Assembly (NCBI GenBank): GCA_963969595.1
Contig: OZ018417.1
Span: forward strand, 4,156,501-4,220,500
Length of the DNA stretch: 64,000 nucleotides
Direction of reading: 5' to 3'
DNA from: Neckera pumila
Taxonomy: Eukaryota > Streptophyta > Bryopsida > Hypnales > Neckeraceae
The notes under the pieces are model-generated. The model worked only from the letters and a program-made list of their open reading frames with translations, was not told the DNA's origin and searched no databases. The position numbers and the translations under genes were made by a program. Each line of letters opens with the position of its first letter. Position 1 is the stretch's first letter. Of this stretch, positions 45,006 to 56,951 are shown one piece after another.

Positions 45006-46773
45006 TCATCTCAAGTGCGGACTAGCTATTCTCCCATGCTCGTGAATCTTCTCCACCAAATCCTCTATTGTGGTAAAATTTGCCTGAACAAAACGAACAA
45101 AAAATCATACCAATATGAAATAGGAGCACCAGCTCACACAACCTAAATCAATATTTCCTCGTTCAGAAAAGAAGCCTCTTTGACAAGATGATATTTACTT
45201 CGTGACAAACACAAACAATGTTCTTACTTGATCATGGTGAAGTATAATTAGGCCTGTCTGAATTTCTGGAGATCATTAAAAAACTAAGGTTCAATCTAAC
45301 AAACTGGTCAAGTAGGACCAACAAATAGGACCAACAATAGTCTTCAATTTGGAGAAATGAAGGTGAGAAATGAAGAACCGGTTGCTGTATATAAAACAAC
45401 ACCTCAATCTTTTGCGACAATGAAAAGAAGTCAGCTTGAAAATCCTTCAGGAGTTTGGCCTGTCTGGATTGAGCGAAGAGAACTCGTTTCCTTTCCACAC
45501 TGGAAGCATGCAGCTTCGCCTTCAGGCTCGTCACGAGAAGAGCCTTCTCTTTCAGTTTCTCATGTGCACTGAATGACCATGCAATTTCACACTTTCACAT
45601 TATTTTTTTGTATCAAATCCTTTCAAATGAGTGCAAATAACTGAAGAACATTGTTGCTAGTAACACCAATGAACTAGGTGAAGAAGAAAGGGTCGAGCAA
45701 GCATGCATAAACCAACCAAATTCAATTCCTTGAAATCAATCTCCTGTTCGTTGGATTTGTGACACATGTAGAAATGCTACCTCGGACACATTCCAACTGA
45801 GCTCGTTAAGCTGTCAGAATAAGATGCTCAACTATTGTAGATGGGAATCATTTGCACCTGTGTTTGTATTCAAGGAAATATTTTGCCATTTAATCAACAC
45901 AAAGCAAAGCAAAATGAGATTTATGCTCAAAACCTATGCAATCTGACGTTGTGCACGGTGAAATTTGAGTTCGTAATGGTATCACAAATTGGCGCTAAGC
46001 ATATCCAAGTCGGTTCTTTAACGTACCTCAGTAACTCATCTTCCATTGATTCCATTCGACCTTTCACTTCGGCAGCTTCAATTTGAGACGGTCCAGTATT
46101 GTGTATAAGGTCCTTGATCTCCCCCCTAAACTAACCATAAGAATTCAAAGGGAGCCTTGGTGATGGGGCAGCAGCTGCAAAAGGAATGAGCTCTGCAGCA
46201 CGCAACTGAGCAGGTGAGGAAGAGTCAATCACCACCGCCCACATGGCGTAGTCCAGGAGGACAGCCTGCTTGCCAGGCTCGCTCATTAGACATCGCTCAG
46301 TTCAGTCAAGACCCAGGACTCACGAGTTGCCCCGACGGACACATCCTATGTTCTATCACCACATAGAAACGAAAGATCACTTCCACAACAAGAAACCCTA
46401 ATTTGGCAGAAAAATGTAGAACCTCGCATCCTGACCGATACCAAAACTGAACATCAGAAAAACTCAAGAAGCACTATAACTTGTCATTATATCACACACA
46501 CCGTATGCGATGTCCTCAACAAACACTGCCAACGAACTAAAACCACTTTTGAGACGCGAAACCCTCATTTCGCCACTCTTATGGAAAAAAAATCGCCTTT
46601 TGAGCTCAGGCAAAATCTAGCAAGAAAAAAAATTTCCACACATACCTAAGTTGCTGTTGCGTGTGAGAAGGGCGATCGCGCGAGGAGAACTTCTGCGAGG
46701 GGCCAACCATGCGCACTCCTCCTTGCTCCGAGCCTCCCTTGGCAGAAGCCCATGTCAGTCGCGCCGCGGTCAT
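45006..46773 (-). pseudogene. Four-exon gene for a coiled-coil protein, one in-frame stop
   Basis: Proposed coding exons are 46773-46646, 46281-46027, 45568-45403 and 45083-45006. All junctions are GT-AG (CTTAG|GTATGT, TAATGAG|C, CTGAG|GTACGT, CATTCAG|T, ATTGAG|GTGTTG, GTTCAG|GCA) and the phases agree throughout, giving 209 codons. The N-terminal part is disordered and basic. Residues about 43-90 include VLLDYAMWAVVIDSS and AELIPFAAAAPSPRLPL. Residues about 105-185 are heptad-like and helical (GRMESMEDELLSAHEKLKEK, SVERKRVLFAQSRQAKLLKD). The C-terminus is IHEHGRIASPHLR. A single TAG at codon 93 (46100-46102) lies between NSYG and FRGEI, with no splice alternative I can see. An alternative start is the ATG at 46710. 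I do not recognise the family. Either a recent pseudogene or a sequence error. Confidence 0.65.
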
Positions 46774-47768
46774 CAAAGCTGACGCCGTCTAGCAAAGCCC
46801 AATCTGCAAGCAAATTTGGCAAACGTTTTCCTTCTACTTGGTGAATTCGATACACGCTAACTGAACAATTTCTTCGAGCAACATTCAAGAGTGCAAAGTC
46901 GGTTTAGGGTTACCCAACGCGACATCGACTTCCCTCATGACGTTGAGGTTCCGATGACGAAAACTTCTCGAAGCTTCCGTTCGTTCGAGTACGTGATTCG
47001 TCGATTGCGCTTTCACCGATGGTATTTAGTGTCAATCACACTACTTGTTTTAAAAATGTCATACATTATTACTCTTGATGAGAATTTTTATCAAATACAT
47101 TCATCGAGAACCGCCACTTTGGAATATATCAATACCTATGCTCTTAGTAAAAATATTTACAAAGAATAACAATTCAAAAACAATTAGTATAGGTAACACG
47201 GTTTACCATTTTTATTATACAGGGTTTGTTTGCCTTGTGCTTGTCGCAGAAAAAATAAAAGTAAAAGCATTTTCTAATTTTTTAACTTTCAAGAATTTCG
47301 AAATTTAATATCTTTTGTGCCGTAGGTTCAGCCAAGAAACAAAATCTGCATGTTCCTCACTGCCAAGAACTTTTTGATAGTACCATAAACGCAATTGGCA
47401 AATACATGGTCCAAAAGATCTCACTATAACAAACAATACAAAACAAATAATTAGCCTACCTTAAAGTATGGACTAGTGCGCTTTGTACCATTGCCACAGC
47501 CAAAATAAAAGTGAAAGTATTTTTTAATTTTTTAGTTCATCTCTCATCCAGAGTGTAAAACAGCCTATCACTCAAAATCAAAAATCAAAAATTGAATTTC
47601 ATACAAGCTATAATGAGAAAGAAATCTGATTTTCAAAATGTACATGTCCACAAAGTAAATATTAGTACATTTAACCCTAAAAGATTTGAGATCCATTGTC
47701 ATTTGATCAAATACCCTGCCTAGGCTCAATTGTTCACATCAAATTCAATTAATGAATTTAGGAATTCA
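46774..47768. other. Upstream region, no further gene seen
   Basis: 46774-46990 is GC-richer and is probably the 5' flank of the coiled-coil gene. It contains GGTTTAGGGTTACCC at 46900. The rest is AT-rich. The phrase AAAATAAAAGT.AAAG.ATTTT.TAATTTTTTA occurs twice (47252 and 47502), showing a small dispersed duplication. Confidence 0.45.
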
Positions 47769-48702
47769 TTAATCCCTAAAGGACCAAGGTGAATTTCCTA
47801 TCAAAAACTATTCAAAACTTGTCATTTCTATTGCAAAGAGAAAAGAACTTCAAAAATTGTTTTCTTTTGCATATCCAACCATAAGATCTTATACTTGACT
47901 TGTATATGAATACACGAAAGACATTTCAGAAATTTTGACCATGTACATTGTTAAATATATGCATTTAAATTTAAGAAAACAAGTTTTTTTGCACCTCACT
48001 TGACTAGATTTTTTGGCTTTGAATATTTTTAGTTCAAATTTTTACACTAGAGGTTTAGATTTTTTACTTATTTATGTTAAATAGTTGAGTTGAGAATCTA
48101 CCCAAAATAACTTGGGAAAAAATTAATGTAATGTTCACTCATTAAAAAATTGTTAAATAGAGGTAGGTTCAAGATTGGAGAAAAAAACTAAATTGTTAAT
48201 AGCTTCTAGATGGAACTGAATCACTATAATTCCAAAGGTGAGATTGTTCTAGCAAGAAAATTTAACTATGTCCAATAGTTTTTTTTGAAAAATTCTAAAA
48301 ATTGCATTCGAAGATGAATTCTACAACTTATTTTTTCAAAAAAACATGCTTAGATTGCCCGGAAAACTAGAATTGTCCATAACTTTCTCATTATTTGTCC
48401 AAATTGAATGAAACAAAGTTTCACATGTAGAAAAAAATATAATCTTTGAGAAAAAAATTTAAAATTTTCTTTTTGACTTTCTGTGATTTATTTTGTGCTG
48501 CCCGCCAAATTCCACTTTTGCTTATTCTGCCATAACTTTTGCACCCGGGCATCAATAAAATAAAAATTATATATCCACAAATCTCTCGCAAAAATACACA
48601 AGCTCCAAAAATCCAAAAAAATCTGACTTCACATTGAGACCATAGGAACCTACCTGGACCCTTTTTGTCCCCCGAAGGGACAAGCAATTTTTTAGGGGTT
48701 AA
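47769..48702. mobile_element. TTAA element T9 (complete)
   Basis: Left TTAA-TCCCTAAAGGACCAAGG, right GCAATTTTTTAGGGG-TTAA. Body 926 bp. The right part is the inverse of the left part of T1 (CCGGGCATCAATAAAATAAA, GCTGCCCGCCAAATTCC). The left part carries the AACCATAAGATCTTATACTT variant of the family block. No coding capacity. Confidence 0.88.
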
Positions 48703-49343
48703 TTCAATTAATTCAATTCACAATTTAGGAAAAAATTATTTAAGAATTTCAGTTTGTTAAAAATTTGTTCAATTTAAGTATATACAAGAAAAATAAATAT
48801 CTAAATCATTGACATTTCTAATACCGAATTCAAATGCATTCATTCCAATGATGACATTTTTGTAGTAGAAATTAATCTATGGAACTATAGAGAATTTGAA
48901 AAATTGTTATGGATTCAGAAAACAATATTACAAATAATTTCTTCTAAAATATCAAAATTTCTCAAATAATAGTTTTAAAATTAAATACATTTCCACAAAG
49001 TTAATCAACTTGTTTTATATTTAGGAATAACTTCAACATATACAGAGATGTCAAATATTGTACATTGCCCTTACAAATCACATTTTTCCACCAAGAAACA
49101 GTGGTCCTTGAAGGTATAAAAAAATGAAAAAGTCCATCCAAAGATTTGAAGTCTTTCTAACAATTTTCAAAGATTGTTCATCCACAAACATTAGCTTCAA
49201 CAAGATAATAGGACTACCTGTTATCAATTACAAAACATCTAAAAATTTTCCTGTAATTTGAATAAAAAATGATTGAGGTTTTTCTCTAGAATCTATTTTA
49301 TGTAAGACTCAAATCAAATGATCCATCAATACTTAAAACTCTG
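48703..49343. other. No gene seen
   Basis: Very AT-rich spacer between T9 and the unknown three-exon gene; probably includes the 3' flank of that gene. Confidence 0.45.
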
Positions 49344-50646
49344 TCAATTTTCATTCAATTTTTTAGCTAGTTTTATGACTTTTTTCCTATAGTCATATTT
49401 CTTCCATTTATTATACTTAGATGTGCCCTCTATAACATTGAATTGATCAATGGCTGCATCTATATGTCTAGGTATGTCATCTCTCCTTTGATATTTGAAA
49501 TGACGTTTGATGGTCAATTCAGCTTCCTTCAGTGTTAAATTGTCTACACTCCCATCATCTTCAATTGGAGCCTTTCCTTTCCTCTTCCTCTTGCGTTGTA
49601 ATTCTCCTTCAATTGCCTTCCTACTTGGTCGCCTTTGCCTTTGTACCTCAAACTCTTCCTCATGAGTTGAAGTGTCTTGTGGAGGATTATTTTGAGATTC
49701 CTGTTACCAACCAATCTTCTATTATACCGTATGAAATTTAATAAATAAATGTATTAATAAAACCATTAAAATGTAAATAGGATACAATAATGATGTACAA
49801 TTGCATACCTCTTGGCTTTGTATTCCTGCAGCTTCCAGTTGTAAAAGTTGGTCTTTAACACGTGAATCTTCTAGTCTTTCCGATGTTGGCTACATAAATT
49901 ATAAAAAAAAAAGTTATTACTAGTCACATATATGAAACTTGAAGTGCATCAAAAATTATAAGACTGTTGATAAACATTCTACATTACCACTTGGTACAAG
50001 ACGTTCAAACAATACATTATTGTATTTAGATGCAACAAAGAACTTCAAAATGCATGTAAAACGAAATGGAGAATTACAAAAAAAAATGATGTTAAAAAAT
50101 ACTCACTTCTGTTGATTTCTTCATTTTATTTTTGTTGTATTTGTCTACATTCTCCGTGTGTTCCAACAAGTAGTTGTAAATTTCTTTTGGTCATCATGGC
50201 ATTTGGATCTTCTCAAAATCCAACAACTCCATGTCCTTGGACTTGGCTTCACATTTTGCCTGCACTGTAGCCCTCCATTCCTTTCGATTCCCCGTTTGCT
50301 TTTGATCCAACAAGTCTTTATCTTGTAGCCACATTTTTGCCTTCAACTGATTATTCACAAGTTTATGGTATTCATCAATGTAGTACGTGGAAAGGAACTT
50401 CTTCCCATACAATTTTCCCTCATCCTTCAATGTCCGTGGATGATGAACATATATTTGTTCATAGGTAGAAATTGGAAGAGTACGTAGCCTACTAGTCCTA
50501 GTACTCCACTCATTGTCTAATTCCTCAGTAGAAGAACTATCGACGGCAAATAACAAACGACGATTGCCACACATAGGATAATAATTGTAGGACTTTCTAG
50601 CAATTTTGTAATGACAATGAGAACATAATTCTGGAATTGTTGTCAT
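49344..50646 (-). pseudogene. Unknown three-exon gene, basic nuclear-like protein, two adjacent stops
   Basis: Exons: 50646-50107, 49889-49809 and 49700-49344. The junctions are GAA|GTGAGT, ATGTAG|CCA, GAG|GTATGC and AACAG|GAA, all in phase 0. Exon 1 starts MTTIPELCSHCHYKIARKSY, with CSHCHY and a later YPMCGN that could hold a zinc. It is then rich in charged residues (STYEQIYVHHPRTLKDEGK). Two consecutive TGA codons (50196-50191) interrupt it before PKEIYNYLLEHTENVDKYN. Exon 3 has a basic tract (QRKRKRKGK, a likely nuclear localisation signal) and ends with YDYRKKVIKLAKKLNEN. A TTTGTAG just before the ATG could be an acceptor, so the true start may be in an earlier exon. I do not know the family. 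Copies elsewhere would suggest a transposon-borne ORF. Confidence 0.6.
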
Positions 50647-50839
50647 ACTGACTACAAATAATAAATTTAAACAATAAAATCAAATGAAAATTATTGTATA
50701 ACGCCTACCTCCTACGACTTATAGTGTCAAAATACAATGAACTCTAAGCAGAAACATAAAATGTACTTATTAACAAGAGTATTTCACAAAGAGCTCAAAT
50801 CAACGAACTATAGAGAGAGATCAATCAACAAAGAGAAAG

Positions 50840-50940
50840 CCTTATATAATATAGACTATATATATAATATGATATATAATATAATACATAATATATAATA
50901 TAATACATAATATATAATATTACATAATATATATAATGAG
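50840..50940. repeat. AT-rich TATAATATAATACATAA repeats
   Basis: Repeated AATACATAATATATAAT units form a local (TA)-rich tract upstream of the three-exon gene. Simple sequence with no other signal. Confidence 0.85.
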
Positions 50941-51309
50941 CTTTGTCTTATATAAATAAAATAGAGACTATCAATAAAGACTATTAGTCTTCAAAATAAA
51001 ATTAAGCTTTCACTTCTATATTTAATTAGCTATCTTTGGTTCTCTCGAGAACCATCCACAAAAGTAAAAGACTTAATTATACTTTTGCAATCATACGTTA
51101 TCCAAATCATTTCTTATCCAATTTTAATTTTTGTACTTGGAGTTATGTAGTTCCAAGTTCCAATTACACCAATAAGTTCCAATTACACCAATGACTAAAA
51201 CAAAAGTAGTGCATTCTTGTACAATAGCAAGAAATATTAGTTCGGTGTGGAATGTCAAGAAATTAATGAAGGACAATGTAATTCCACTATAATTTAGTGT
51301 AGGTGACAA

Positions 51310-51530
51310 TGAGGGGCCAAAGGTTTCTCAAATTATGGGTGAGGAGCCACGCGGGGCCAACAGATCACCAGCGCATGTGTTGAGGAAATTGGCAGGTGCC
51401 GGCGGTTTACGCCATGCTATGCCCGGTAGGCTGGCAGAAATAGCCCCAACAAAATTGAGCCCCGCCAATACCGACGTCAACGGCGCCCGTTGCAAATCCG
51501 CAAAGTGACAGTGGACCAAAGTAATTTTTC
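51310..51530. other. GC-rich island of unknown origin
   Basis: About 200 bp, clearly GC-richer than its surroundings (GCCACGCGGGGCCAACAG, CCGGCGGTTTACGCC, GACGTCAACGGCGCCCG). A 63-codon ORF on the minus strand covers it but shows no family features. It may be a captured exon or a small MITE. Borders are abrupt. Confidence 0.35.
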
Positions 51531-52353
51531 ATTGTTATACGGGTGTTGCATCTTTATTCACAAGGGTTAGGAAACAAATTGAAGATTAATACACTTTGCT
51601 TTTAGAGCGACCATTTAAGAGCTGATTGTCTTTTTGAAGAAGTTGAACTCCTTCAAATATTTTTAGATTAATTTTTATAGAAACTTGTGTACCCTCTACC
51701 ATTTTTCTAATAAAAATAAAAATTAATTAATTAAATATTTTAATTTGTTAAAAATTTTAAATTTAATAACTCTCACATTGTAGTGTGAAAAATTGTGCTT
51801 ATGATACAAATCGAAAGGTATATGCAAAAAGGAATGCAAGCACTTTGTTTTATGGCGTTTGAACATGCAATTCAATTGTTACAAATTTTTCAAAATAAAA
51901 GATAGTGTAATTTAATTTTCTAGTTCATAAAATTAAAAAAAAAATAGCTATGTGCTTATTGACATTTCATACTATTGTATTCATGTTTTCCCCTTGAATG
52001 CAAGTATGCTTTATTTCATGTCTATTAAATGTTCAAATCATTGTCATTGCATTGCAATACTTGATGGTTGATTCAACATAAAATGCCTTTGTGTTGAACT
52101 TGATTTGGAAGTAACAAGTTCCTTGCAAGTTATTAATTTTGGAATCTCATTTTCATTGTTAGCATGTGCTAATTTAATCTTATATTGAGTTTGAAGAATG
52201 AACCTCCACAAAATAGTTTAGCATGTACTTGTTCCCTTGTTGTGTATCATACAATTATCAAAGAACATGAATTGTGTTTGGAAAATGATTTATAAACTAT
52301 GAATTTCTATCTGTGGTATGTGGAAAGTATGTTTGGAAAATCAATAGGGTTAT
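51531..52353. other. No gene seen
   Basis: AT-rich, no repeats recognised within the window and no supported ORF. Confidence 0.45.
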
Positions 52354-53124
52354 TTAAACCCCTAAATAATTTTGACTATGTTTTCACCAAAGTCAATTCT
52401 AAATTGCCATTTCCAAAAATCACATAGTAAAACATCTTGTAGTAAGCTTGTTTGTAAACATGTGGAAAAAATTTCAGAAATTTCCGCCATGTAGATTGCA
52501 AGATATTAGCATTTAAACTGACAAATTTCCTTTTCTTGGCCCTCAAAAAATCCCAGTAGCTTCACTTTGGAAAGTCACATTTGTATGAAAAAATATCCCA
52601 AATGGTTGCAACTCTTTGAATTCATTTTTCAAGTCAAGTTGGTAACATGCTAAAAATAATTAAAATCATTTGGAATCCTACAACATATAAGAAAAAAATA
52701 ATAAGTAGAGAGGAGTAGAGAATGATTAAAATATAGAATTGTTAATAATTTATTTATGGAATTGAAAAATGCCAATCCCAATGGTTGTAATGATTTTTTA
52801 GTGTAGGCATTTACTATCTTTTTTGAGGTGATAGTGTAAAACCATGTACAAGCTTAAAAGTAGGGTAGTTAGGGAATAATTTTTGCACACGTGGCATGTA
52901 GCCATTGAACAAAAATCATTTCCAATTTCCTACATTAAAACACCCAATCTCCAAATTCACTTCCTTCCTCTTCAATTGCTTTCTTTGCACAACAAATCCT
53001 AAATTACATTGAAAAATTCAATTTCTATTTTTTTTTAAATTTCATGTAAAACTATTACATTCAATCCTAAATCCTAAGCTCTTTAACTAGAATTTGTCTT
53101 TTTCATGTTGCTAAAATTCTCTCA

Positions 53125-53368
53125 AATGAATTAATTTGAATGCATTCTTTGAAATAAAATAATTTGAATTCATTTGCAAAAATGAATTCATTTGAATTCA
53201 TTTTGTCAACAAAATTAATTTGAATTCATTCTTTCAAATGAATTCCATTGAATTGATTTGAATCAATTCTATAAAATGAATTAATTTGAATTGATTCTCT
53301 GAAATGAATTAAACTAAATTCATTTTATGAAATGAATTCATTTGAATTTGTTCTATGAAATGAGTTGT
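53125..53368 (+). repeat. Degenerate AATTTGAATTCATT array
   Basis: At least eight variants of AATTTGAATTCATT.T.TGAAATG at about 28-30-bp spacing, with the self-complementary GAATTC core recurring. Non-coding. Confidence 0.8.
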
Positions 53369-53502
53369 ACAAAAATTTGATTAAATCCTTCATAACATTT
53401 AGTTTCAGTTATTTTTCTACAACCAATTACATTTTTCAAAGTCAATCATAATGTAAAGATCATAAGTCAACAAAATTTATTAATTTGAATATTTGATTTA
53501 CA

Positions 53503-53587
53503 TATTCCCTCCGTTTGGAAATAGTGCATCCATTCTTAGTGCAATCACTATAGAGAATGGATACACTATTTCCAGACGGAGGGAGTA
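53503..53587. mobile_element. Stowaway-type MITE (Tc1/mariner-like)
   Basis: TA flanks (53503-53504, 53586-53587) border an 81-bp palindromic element with ends TTCCCTCCGTTTGGAAATAG and CTATTTCCAGACGGAGGGAG. The CTCCCTCCGT terminus with TA target duplication is the hallmark of plant Stowaway elements. It has almost no loop. Confidence 0.92.
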
Positions 53588-54319
53588 TTACATATTTATA
53601 TGAAGAAGCATAAACAGAATCCTATCGTCACTACCACATACATATATTACACGACCAAAAAGAAATTAGTTTTCTTTTCGAATCATGCGGTTATTACAAC
53701 TTCAATGACTTTTTTTTTCTTAATTCACATTGCACGACAGTTGAGGGTGCTCTTAGGTTTTTTTAATCTCATCTAGTGGTTGTTATTTTTTCACTTTGGA
53801 GGGGGGGGAGAATAGATTGCATGACAATTATCAAGAGAATAATAAACAATCTACATCCAATGTTTTCTGTTTTTTTTCTAAAAATATTACAAATTGAGTA
53901 TTGAAATTGTTGAGCCTTAAAGCTACTCCTTGAGCACTTGTTGTATTAAAATATCAAAGAAAATAAATGAAAATTCCATTTATAGTACCATAGTGAGCTG
54001 CTCAAAAATTTCTATATTGCCGAAAAATGCAATTTGGGCATTTAGGGGTTAAAATTTGATTTGGTAGAACGATTATAACTTCATTTTAAACTAATCTAAT
54101 TTTGAACCAACTATTAGTTCTAGTGTTGAAGTATACTCAAAAGATTTATTAGTTGAGTTAGAAATCTCTTTAAAGTTTATATGTTGTAGGAGCAATTATT
54201 TAAAAGGAGTGCAAGTTACACATTGGCTACCATATTCTTCTGTTTGTTGCAGTCTTGACTAAAATCTAATTTTCCAAGGATTTTTTCCAATACGCTATTA
54301 CCTCTTTAGCAAATTTAGC

Positions 54320-55150
54320 CACTTGTGTGAATGCTGCTGGGGACCGTCCTTCGGATGAACGTTATAAAGTCACTAGTAAAAAAATGAGTAAAAGTACTAA
54401 GCCCCAGCACAGCGCATCCCTGCTAACTCGCACAAGCCTGGGCAGTACAGTAGGCATGCCTTCCCTGCCACTCGCATCAAGCATCGCATCGCATCGCGCA
54501 GCGCACAGCAAGTTTGGTCGAGTCACTTGCCCGTGCCGATTCACTGGGCAGTAACTTTCGCGATTCACTGCCCAGTGAATCAGTCCAGGTTCCCTGTGGT
54601 GAGCACGAAGTGCAGTGGAGCGGACCGTGTGTTCAAGAAGCGGAAGCAGTCCCTGCAAGAGCCATGGACAATTATTGCACCCACTTCAACGGATGAGACG
54701 TTGTCGCCCTTCAAGTCCCATGCTTTGGGAACAGCTCCGATGACTTCCACTTCGAGGATTCGATCAGCATGGCACGCTCATGAAAAAGGAACACTGGGAA
54801 GAGCTGCACAGGAACGCCACAAAAATCGGCACTTGCTGCATAATTTCTTAGCTCTACTGACGTCATAAATGTCTAGAAGATGGGCCACTACCCTCCTCAA
54901 AACCCATTTCTGATGTGACAATGGAGTTTTACCTCCTCTGCTTTCTTGCTTAAAACCCCCTAATAAAGTCTACCAGAGTGACAAATGCGCACACGTCAAG
55001 CTCCTACAGCATCTTCAGTAACACAACCTGAAACGACCAGGCGTGAGCCAACCCAACCCAGCGGGGCCTACCCGCATTCTTCAATGCTTGACTCTCCTAC
55101 GTTACCACTGCTCACAATACATGACAGCAGGTGGAGACATACCCTTGGAA
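54320..55150 (+). other. GC-richer block with open frames, possible gene fragment
   Basis: Less AT-rich than its flanks. It starts with GCATC/GCATCGC repeats (54476-54500) and a 15-bp perfect inverted repeat (54538-54552 with 54567-54581). A frame at 54527-54868 encodes a 113-residue hydrophilic sequence (VFKKRKQSLQEPW). Another frame reads MDNYCTHFNG, a stop, then CFGNSSDDFHFEDSI. The second resembles an acidic N-terminal region of a plant regulator but is interrupted. I do not assign a family. Confidence 0.3.
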
Positions 55151-55828
55151 GCTTGAAAGCTTGAAATTCTACTGTAGTTTTTTTATTATTATGTTTGTTG
55201 TGATGATCCTAAGGTTGTCTTCTTCACTTATTACTGTTCATGATTTAGGGTTTATACAGTAAGATAATAGTGGTATGATTTCAGAAGGAAAAGAAGGTCA
55301 TGCTGTTTGGGTGAGTGAGTGATAAGTTGATTGAAATTCTAATCCAGTACGAGTCATGAGTCATATAATTATCATTAGTACCAATCATTTGAAACTGGAA
55401 AAAAGTCATTACAGTAGACAGAAAAAAATAATACTTGGGTGTCTGTCCCTCGAGAACACAAATCAATGAAACAATCCCATCATGTGGAGAAAAAATCATC
55501 CTGCAATCTGACTTTTTTTATTTTTTTTCATTTTTTTCATTTTTTTCATTTTCCACAAATGAAACTAGTTTTTTGTTTTTATTTTTACTTTTTGAAACAC
55601 ACAGAATGGAACGGAATTTCATTGCAAGGGGTTATGATACAAGCTTGCCAGCCACATAATATGAAGTGTTGAGTTTGAACATTTGAGTGCTTGGGTCTAG
55701 CTAAGGTCAGATCAGGTCAACGCTGTAAAGATAAAGAAAAGGAGGAAATATTTCAAAAATCACACATCAAGTTCCCCACCTGTCTTCTAAGAATCATGCC
55801 TTGATTCCTAGAATCTACACACCACATT

Positions 55829-56001
55829 CCTATGCAGAGGTAATAAGAGGGCTTGATATTGACATTAATCCTTAAACATCAATTGTATGCTTCTTAGGCA
55901 ACCCATTAAGAATCTAAAAACTCCTCAATACATTGGTTGTAAATATGGTAGGACAAATGTATGGTAGGAGGTGTTTGCCTTTTGAACAAGTATTCCACAA
56001 A
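55829..56001 (+). repeat. Dispersed repeat R, copy 1
   Basis: 173 bp, about 97 percent identical to 63481-63653 in the same orientation. It begins CCTATGCA.AGGTAATAAGAG and ends GAACAA.TATTCCACAAA. Far better conserved than other repeat pairs here, so a recent copy. Confidence 0.85.
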
Positions 56002-56951
56002 AGAAGTAATTTTGTTTTGTTACCTCTTAAATTCCTTTGACATTTTGAGCTCCAAAAATTTAGAAAGGGTCACTTTTATGTCAAGATTTTTCCATAATTA
56101 TAAAATAATTCATAACAACTATAATTGTAGGATCTTAATTTCTACTTCATGCATAATACATATAAAAAATATTAAACTCAAATTCTTTACCATCTACAAG
56201 CTCAAAGTGAAGAACTTTTTATCTCTAGCATGAATGTAGGGAGATCTCAACTTCAAAGTTCAATGCAAATTATATGATGTTGAATTTTGTTTGCATATTT
56301 TGGTATGATATAAATTCTTTGGGTTAAAAACAAGTAGATGGTAAGTAAAATCAAAAGTTGAATCTACTTTGTGAAAATTTATGGACCCTACACTACTACA
56401 AATTAGATCCCTTTGTAAAGAATAAAATATCAATAAACTCATCAAAAATTCAGAAATGCCTTTTTCTACAATCTAAATGGTTGTGTATTGCGCTATAACA
56501 GTAAAAAGTGAAAAGAGTAAAATTTAAAGAAAGTTCTAAAACACAAATTTTTATTTTCATAGCATTGCCCTAAAGGAAAAATGTCTTCAAGTGTCAAAAA
56601 AACTATCAAATAGCAATTCCTCACAAGTCCTTCAATAGTTGCAACAACACCGTTTTCTCAAGGAGCACCTGGCCACCAACTCTCCTACAAGATAAATTAT
56701 GAACGCCCTTTTGGACTTAGGCAGGGCAGCACAATTCAAGGCCCAAATGAATTTCCCGGCAACATTCCCAACAACATGATATCATTTGGTCCAATTTGAT
56801 AGTACATGGCTCCAATCCCTTGTGTTAGCTTTTTAAAGTAGTTTGACCATTGTTTAGAATAGGAAGGGCCCTACTATTTGTTTTTTCACTTAATTCTTTT
56901 GATCCTTGGTCCTCTCCTTTTCTTTTTTTCTTTTTTTTCTTTTTGCTCTTA
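56002..56951. other. No gene seen
   Basis: AT-rich spacer. GTCCAATTTGATAGTACATGG at 56789 and the pyrimidine-rich tract before 56950 carry no gene signal. Confidence 0.45.

Larger units (their letters stand above)
52354..54052. mobile_element. TTAA element T10 (interrupted)
   Basis: Left end TTTAAACCCCTAAATAA, right end GGGCATTTAGGGG-TTAA (54049-54052). The left 430 bp follow T3 (TATGTTTTCACCAAAG, GTAGATTGCAAGATATTAGC), and the last 170 bp follow the T3 right end (TAGTGAGCTGCTC, TATTGCCGAAAAATGC). Between about 52800 and 53880 there is foreign DNA including a GAATTCATTTG array and a Stowaway MITE, so the element was hit by at least one later insertion. Confidence 0.75.

Noticed and set aside
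50846..50940. TATA-rich tract as a promoter of the three-exon gene
   Set aside because: It is simple-sequence DNA with many TATA-like words, so no specific promoter call is possible.
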